Part shown: piece after piece, positions 59,423 to 64,000 of the stretch
How the letters are laid out: every line of letters begins with the position of its first letter
How positions within the stretch are numbered: the first letter of the stretch is position 1
Source: Planctomycetota bacterium
GTDB taxonomy: Bacteria > Planctomycetota > Planctomycetia > Pirellulales > Thermoguttaceae
Direction of reading: 5' to 3'
DNA: 64,000 bases
NCBI GenBank assembly: GCA_029550925.1
Contig: JAKPGL010000001.1
Span: 1 to 64,000 of the forward strand
Position numbers and translations under genes: made by a program
The notes under the pieces: generated by a model
Databases searched by the model: none
Told to the model about the DNA's origin: nothing
What the model saw: the letters and a program-made list of their open reading frames with translations, nothing else

Positions 59423-59797
59423 ATATCACCCTCGCTCAACCGCAAATTCTCCGTCCTCTCCCCTACAAACTGACCCAAGAGGCGCCGCCTCCATTCCTAC
59501 CTGCCTCCCTTTACAACTCTAGGTTATGGCCTCCCCCGGAGCAAACATCCTCGGCTTTTTGGCCGGTTTCCATGTCCAATCCTACAAGCGCAAGGGGCCT
59601 TCTTCCCTACAGAGAGCTTCTGTCCGGCGCAGAGATAGCCCCACGTGTTGCTTTTTGGCAACATCCCCAGAAGGCTCGTTCTCAGGGAGCATCAAAAGAC
59701 GTCGTTCAGGATTCTGAAATCATCCAGAACCGGCGGGCGGCAGTAGATGAGAATTCCTACCGCCAAGAAGCGGACGCCCCACAGCCTAACCCAGAAT
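59423..59797. other. Intergenic region with no recognised feature
   Basis: Between the GGDEF gene start and the sigma factor stop, both on the minus strand. Short open frames on both strands have no ribosome-binding site or family resemblance. No repeat, RNA gene or convincing promoter was seen. Confidence 0.5.
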
Positions 59798-61441
59798 TCA
59801 GGTCTTCGTTTTGTCCGTGGAGGGGATAGAAGCAGGGTTCTGGTCCGAATGGTTTTGGACCGCTCCAGTGAGATCGACAAAACCTGCTAGCAGCTTGGCT
59901 CGGACGGGATGCTGCAGTTTGCGGACCGCTTTTGACTCAATCTGGCGAACACGCTCCCTGGTTACCGAGAAAATCTTTCCGACTTCTTCCAAGGTATAAG
60001 CATATCCGTCGCTCAACCCATACCGAAGCCGAAGAATTTCTCGTTCTCGGTAACTCAAACCGGCCAAGGCTTCGTTGATCCGACGTTTTAGCATTTCCTG
60101 TTGCATTTCTTGCAGAGGGTCTGCTTCTCGGTAGTCTTCCAAAAATTCGCCGAAATAGCTTTCTTCGTGGTCGGTCAGGGGCTGATCTAACGATAGGGGT
60201 TCCCGGTTCATCTGGAGGATATTTTCGATCTCTTCCAGCGTGAGTCCTGCCTCCAAGGCCATCTCCTCCAGGGTAGGTTCTTTACCCCGGCGCTGGAAAA
60301 ACCGCCGGGAAGCCGCCCGCACTTTCCCCAGAGTTTCGATCATGTGGACGGGCACCCGGATGGTTCGGCTTTGTTCGGCAATGGCGCGGGTGATAGCCTG
60401 ACGAATCCACCACGTGGCGTACGTGGAGAACTTGAATCCTCGACGATACTGGAATTTATCGACCGCCCGCATCAGGCCCGTATTACCCTCTTGAATCAAA
60501 TCCAGAAAACTCAAGCCGCGATTTCGGTATCGCTTGGCAATCGAGACAACCAACCGCAGATTGCCCGCCGAGAGCCGACGCTTCGCCGCGTCGTATTCCT
60601 CCTGCAATTGGGCGACCTTCCGCATCCGTCGTCGCAACGAGGAAGGACTTTCCAGCGTGATTCGCATCAGATACCGGAGTTCTTCACGCACTTCTCGGAT
60701 ACGCTCCGGCGGCGCCTGGAGTTGTTTCATCTCCGCCAATCGCTGGGAAAGCGTTTCCATCCTGGCCGCGATCTCTCGAAACCGGTCCAGCAAGGGTTGT
60801 AACCGTTGAGTCCGAAGCCCCAATTCTTCGATCAGTCGGACGGCCTTCCTCCGTCGATAGGCCAGCCGTCGCCAGGCCCGGGAGCGTTGCCCCGCCGAAA
60901 GACTTTTCTGCATGGCGATCCGAAAATCCTCCGCATTTCGTCGTAAAAGCTCCCGCAGCGTCCGGAGATTCGGTTCCAACAGCTTGGCCAAACGCCGTTT
61001 CACCCGCACATTGGTCACCGAGACCTCGATGGTTCGATCCAAACGAAGCGCCCCCTGCTGGACTTTTTCCAGAAGTTCCACCGCTCCGTGGAGCATGTAA
61101 TCGGTGGCCAACATCGTTATGCGAAACCGCTCCCGAGCGCGTTCGATCTGTCGGGCGGCGGCAAGTTCTTCTTTTCGCGAAAGCAGCGGGATTTCTCCCA
61201 TCTGCATCAGATAGATCCGAATCGGATCGTCAATGTGCGGTTCGGAATCCAGAGCCTCGGCGTCTTCTGAGCCTAAGTGTTCTTCTGCCGGGAATTCTTC
61301 CCCCGCTTCCAGGGATTCCCAATCGAGTTCTTCTGCCCACAAGGGTTTCCTCTTCATGGGGGGGGTAGAGGACGCCTTTTTTTGATTCGGCTTCTTCAAA
61401 ACGACTTCCTGCTTCCCATTGCCAGAAGTTTTTACCACCAT
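59798..61441 (-). CDS. rpoD: Principal RNA polymerase sigma factor (sigma-70/RpoD)
   Basis: 547 residues from the ATG at 61441, with GAGG upstream; a TTG at 61483 would add 14 residues. Region 1.2 begins [21 protein letters not shown] long helical non-conserved region (about 120-285, rich in Arg and Leu) follows. Region 2 contains [40 protein letters not shown] and [20 protein letters not shown]. Region 3 contains [20 protein letters not shown]. Region 4 contains [20 protein letters not shown] and [20 protein letters not shown], the -35-binding helix-turn-helix. No auto-inhibitory region 1.1 of E. coli type is evident. No dnaG is adjacent, unlike the macromolecular synthesis operon. It could be one of several RpoD-like factors, but its full region 1.2-4 set supports the housekeeping role. 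Confidence 0.9.
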   Translation of the reverse strand: MVVKTSGNGKQEVVLKKPNQKKASSTPPMKRKPLWAEELDWESLEAGEEFPAEEHLGSEDAEALDSEPHIDDPIRIYLMQMGEIPLLSRKEELAAARQIERARERFRITMLATDYMLHGAVELLEKVQQGALRLDRTIEVSVTNVRVKRRLAKLLEPNLRTLRELLRRNAEDFRIAMQKSLSAGQRSRAWRRLAYRRRKAVRLIEELGLRTQRLQPLLDRFREIAARMETLSQRLAEMKQLQAPPERIREVREELRYLMRITLESPSSLRRRMRKVAQLQEEYDAAKRRLSAGNLRLVVSIAKRYRNRGLSFLDLIQEGNTGLMRAVDKFQYRRGFKFSTYATWWIRQAITRAIAEQSRTIRVPVHMIETLGKVRAASRRFFQRRGKEPTLEEMALEAGLTLEEIENILQMNREPLSLDQPLTDHEESYFGEFLEDYREADPLQEMQQEMLKRRINEALAGLSYREREILRLRYGLSDGYAYTLEEVGKIFSVTRERVRQIESKAVRKLQHPVRAKLLAGFVDLTGAVQNHSDQNPASIPSTDKTKT

Positions 61442-61951
61442 TCGATGCCTCTTTCGGGGAGCGGGACAATGACGGTTTGACAAGGGGTAATCCTCAAATG
61501 GTCCAAGTCCCAGATACCACCAGCAGTGCTGTCAACCGGATTTGACTAGGAGCACTTCGAGTGCCAAGACTCCATTTTAGGGCGGGTAAAGATGTAAGAT
61601 GTTATTAAATAAAGAGTTATGGTTAATTCTTAAAAAGAATTCCCCCTCCTTTGGGGAAAAAGTGTTGCGATTTTTAAACACCTGGCTACAAATGGGGCAA
61701 CACAAACACCCTTAACACTTGACGTATCTAACGCATACTTCCCATTTTTTTCAATATCCCCAAACAACCTATCCCCACAGAAAATATCCATCCCCATTGT
61801 TTTGTCAATAGGTCAGGGACGGAAAAATCGAGAAAATAGGAAATATAAGCAAACCTTTTGCCCTCTCTAGCCATCCCCACAAGGCAGTAGAACATCTCCC
61901 AGAGATGGCCAGGAACGGGAAAGAGAGAGCACCAAGCCCCGAAGACGATTC
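61442..61951. other. AT-rich intergenic region with a candidate rpoD promoter
   Basis: The minus strand has TTGACA (61808-61803) and TATTTT (61786-61781) 16 nt apart, which would give a leader of about 330 nt before the sigma factor ATG. GTGTTGC and GCAACAC at about 61662 and 61697 could form a hairpin in that leader, and AATTCTTAAAAAGAATT at about 61625 is a second palindrome. The local A+T content is much higher than in flanking genes. No coding frame is supported. Confidence 0.4.
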
Positions 61952-63784
61952 CTACGGACGGGCTTGCACGGCCTTGGCCTCATAAAGAGGCAGATACCGG
62001 TAATAGACTTCCAGCGTCATGATGGCCGCTGCGGTTGAAAAGAGCCGTCCGCCCGGCCGGGTATGTTGGCCGTCGAAATACCAACTACCGGCTTCGTGGC
62101 CTTGGGCGGCCTGAGTGCGGACCAGGTAGTCCCGCATGGCAGGGTTCCAACGTTTCCATTCCGGCCCGCCCCAATGGTGCATTAGTTGGGCGGCATAATA
62201 GTTGTAATAGATATCCTCCGACGAAGGCCCCCACTGATCGACATGGCTAATCCCCCGGCGGAGTGCAGGGTGTTCTGGACGCCAGCCCAAATACATCCGA
62301 CACAAAAGGCCAATGGCCGTCGTGCTTCGGCGGGGGGCTGCGTCCATATATCCATAGACGGCCCCTTGTTCCCCTTGGACGCTATCCAGAAACCTCCAGG
62401 CCAGAAGCAGCGAAGGAGAAGGTACGTTCAGGCCGGCCATCTGCCCGCTCCGCAAAGCCATCAGTTGCCAACCGGTTACCGTGGTATCCCCGGGTTGTCC
62501 CGGTTGATAGCGCCAACCGCCGCCTTTCTTGTCCTGGGCATAGACGATAAAGTCGATCGCCTCTTGGGCGTACTGTTTGAGCAGCGGATCGCCGGTCATG
62601 GCGTAGGCTTCACAAATGGCGATGGTTGCCAGGCCGTGGCCGTACATGGTGCCTTCCGTAAAGTCCAGCCCCCGTGGGGCTTTCACCCCTCGACTCAGCA
62701 GATAGTAAAAACCCCGATGTACCACATTGCGATAGGGGCCGTCTTGGTGGGTATAACCGGCCCCTAAGAACGCCAGCAGGGCCAGACTGGTAGCGGCCGT
62801 GGTGCAGCCATGGTCCCCGGGGTTTCGACACAAACCGGGACAATTTCCCTTCCGGTGGTCAAAATCCCATCCGCCATTGGGCATTTGATGGGCGGCCAGC
62901 CAACGCAGCCCCCGTTCGACCGCATCTTCGCTGGCCTGAGTAGCCCCCCGTTGCATGGCCCATTGGGTGCGGGTCTGAGGGTTTCTGGCCTCAAGACCGC
63001 CGCCGGGGACGAAACGAATCGCCGGCTCGACGAGCTGCTTGGATAAAGGGACAGGAGAGATAGAGGAGGACGCCTGTTGGCTGGACGAGGGGGCATCTGG
63101 GGAAGGAAGACGTTTCGGCCAGGGCGGGTCAATGTGGATCTGCTCAGAGATTTCCACAGGCGGCGATTCCACTTCCGGCAAGATCGTTCGGGAGGTAGGA
63201 CTCCATAGGGCGCTAGCCCACAGAAGCTCTTCGGACTCCCCCCCTGCATCCAAACTCCCTAGCCATTGACCGGTCGGTTGGCCCCGCACCCCCGGAAGCG
63301 TCCATATCCAGGCCAACAGGATGATCCCCAGCAGATGGACCACGAAGCTGGTGAGAAAGCCGGCAGTTTCCTTCCGACCCATCGGCGCCCACCAAGGGCG
63401 GACTTGCTCTCCACCGATCGACTCTGTTTGGGAAGCCATTTGGCGGAGCCATTGTTCCTGGGGGGTGGGCGGAGGAGAAATCTCCAGGGGAAGAACAGCT
63501 TCGGCATCTTCTACCGTGGAATGATTTTGGTGGACCGAGGCGGTTGCACGAATCTCCTTTTGGCGGGTATGGCGTTGAGGAGAAGAAGTTGGACGGGAGC
63601 CGGGGGTTTTCCCAGAATGCGAACCACTAGGAGGGGGGCTGGAGGGAGTACAAGAGGAAGAAGGGGGAACGGGCTTCGGGTCAGAAGCCATAGGATTGGA
63701 TTCCGAGGATGCCGGTCGGTCTCCTGGAGGGACACCGGAAAACTCGGAAAAATTGGGAGGTAAGGAAACCCCGTCCAAGACCAA
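61952..63784 (-). CDS. Membrane-anchored protein with prenyltransferase/squalene-cyclase-like alpha-toroid repeats
   Basis: About 610 residues. The start is probably the TTG at 63784 or 63778, after GGAGGGGGAGG; an ATG at 63691 lacks such a site. Residues 1-130 are Pro/Ser-rich and presumably disordered in the cytoplasm. A single transmembrane helix follows (TAGFLTSFVVHLLGIILLAW, about 140-160). The C-terminal 320 residues form an alpha/alpha-toroid: AVERGLRWLAAHQMPNGGWD, TTAATSLALLAFLGAGYTHQ, GHGLATIAICEAYAMTGDPL and TVTGWQLMALRSGQMAGLNV are QW-like repeats of the squalene-hopene cyclase and prenyltransferase fold. The DxDD cyclase motif is not seen, so catalysis is unlikely. Such proteins recur in planctomycetes, function unknown. 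Confidence 0.82.
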   Translation of the reverse strand: MVLDGVSLPPNFSEFSGVPPGDRPASSESNPMASDPKPVPPSSSCTPSSPPPSGSHSGKTPGSRPTSSPQRHTRQKEIRATASVHQNHSTVEDAEAVLPLEISPPPTPQEQWLRQMASQTESIGGEQVRPWWAPMGRKETAGFLTSFVVHLLGIILLAWIWTLPGVRGQPTGQWLGSLDAGGESEELLWASALWSPTSRTILPEVESPPVEISEQIHIDPPWPKRLPSPDAPSSSQQASSSISPVPLSKQLVEPAIRFVPGGGLEARNPQTRTQWAMQRGATQASEDAVERGLRWLAAHQMPNGGWDFDHRKGNCPGLCRNPGDHGCTTAATSLALLAFLGAGYTHQDGPYRNVVHRGFYYLLSRGVKAPRGLDFTEGTMYGHGLATIAICEAYAMTGDPLLKQYAQEAIDFIVYAQDKKGGGWRYQPGQPGDTTVTGWQLMALRSGQMAGLNVPSPSLLLAWRFLDSVQGEQGAVYGYMDAAPRRSTTAIGLLCRMYLGWRPEHPALRRGISHVDQWGPSSEDIYYNYYAAQLMHHWGGPEWKRWNPAMRDYLVRTQAAQGHEAGSWYFDGQHTRPGGRLFSTAAAIMTLEVYYRYLPLYEAKAVQARP

Positions 63785-64000
63785 AAGCCTCCCCCTCCAT
63801 TAAAAATGGGGATGTAGGAAAGATGCGTCAATCTAGTGAATTATAGACCAACCCCTGTTCGGTGCAGGCGGTGCAATTTGAACGAAAGCCGTCTTCCGAA
63901 AAATCAGCGCAAATATACCACTTTTGAGTAGAAAAATCCCCCCCCGTTAGATTCTAATAAGATAAGAAACCTAGGAAATCAACCAAACCGCTATTTTGAG
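63785..64000. other. Right-edge non-coding stretch
   Basis: Apart from the GGAGGGGGAGG ribosome-binding site (about 63785-63799, minus) no feature was recognised. A further gene may begin beyond the edge. Confidence 0.4.

Noticed and set aside
61626-61642. AT palindrome AATTCTTAAAAAGAATT as a terminator
   Set aside because: All-AT stem in AT-rich DNA upstream of a gene start, with no gene ending at this point in the right orientation.

Overview
The window looks like a chromosomal segment of a planctomycete, probably Pirellulales-like. Three DUF1559 proteins with pilin-like N-termini, three complete PEP-CTERM surface proteins plus one remnant, a planctomycete-type ECF sigma factor, ThuA/DUF1080 and Tat-exported Gfo/Idh/MocA proteins, and many secreted glycoside hydrolases all point that way. 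Species-level identity cannot be read from the sequence. No rRNA, tRNA, CRISPR array, transposase or phage gene was seen.

Positions 1-12,180 (minus strand): a surface-polysaccharide operon. It opens with a NusG/RfaH-like antiterminator, then a phosphoglycosyl transferase, a polysaccharide deacetylase, a TIGR03087-like glycosyltransferase, a GT2 enzyme, an O-antigen ligase/polymerase and an ABC-2 export permease. Next come three nonulosonic-acid-type genes (cytidylyltransferase, NeuB-like synthase, KdsC-like phosphatase), a secreted helical-repeat protein, and the start of the exporter ATPase, cut by the window edge. The synthase/phosphatase/cytidylyltransferase trio without an epimerase resembles a KDN-type pathway.

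Positions 12,180-25,340: a repeat-rich stretch, a PEP-CTERM protein, two very large exported glycosidases (GH2 beta-mannosidase-like and GH38 alpha-mannosidase-like with FN3 domains), a DUF1559 protein, a second PEP-CTERM protein and a XylR-type AraC regulator. Positions 25,829-31,294 (plus strand): a sugar/sugar-acid operon of RraA-like protein, MFS transporter, SDR dehydrogenase, GH10 xylanase and a glucarate-dehydratase-like enolase. The regulator and this operon are separated by a 21-bp-periodic direct repeat. The same element lies upstream of the second PEP-CTERM gene with identical spacing to a candidate -10 box. The regulator gene is bracketed by an 81-bp inverted repeat from a hairpin-forming repeat family.

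Positions 31,684-46,260: an EamA transporter, two tandem transglutaminase-like proteins (one lacking the catalytic cysteine), an SSS symporter with long low-complexity insertions, a UxaA-N/SAF protein, DUF1559 proteins, a lipoprotein, a PEP-CTERM remnant, ThuA-DUF1080 and Gfo/Idh/MocA proteins, and a PEP-CTERM protein with an internal duplication.

Positions 46,389-63,784: lysA, an ECF sigma factor, leuD, a polytopic membrane protein and two GT4 glycosyltransferases on the plus strand. They are followed by sat (minus), a previously easy-to-miss 48-residue basic protein with its own promoter, a UbiD-family decarboxylase (plus), and then on the minus strand a degenerate HD-GYP/PAS/GGDEF protein, the principal sigma factor and a membrane-anchored prenyltransferase-repeat-like protein. 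Start sites were chosen from Shine-Dalgarno matches where visible. Functions are from motif recognition only; no database search was run.
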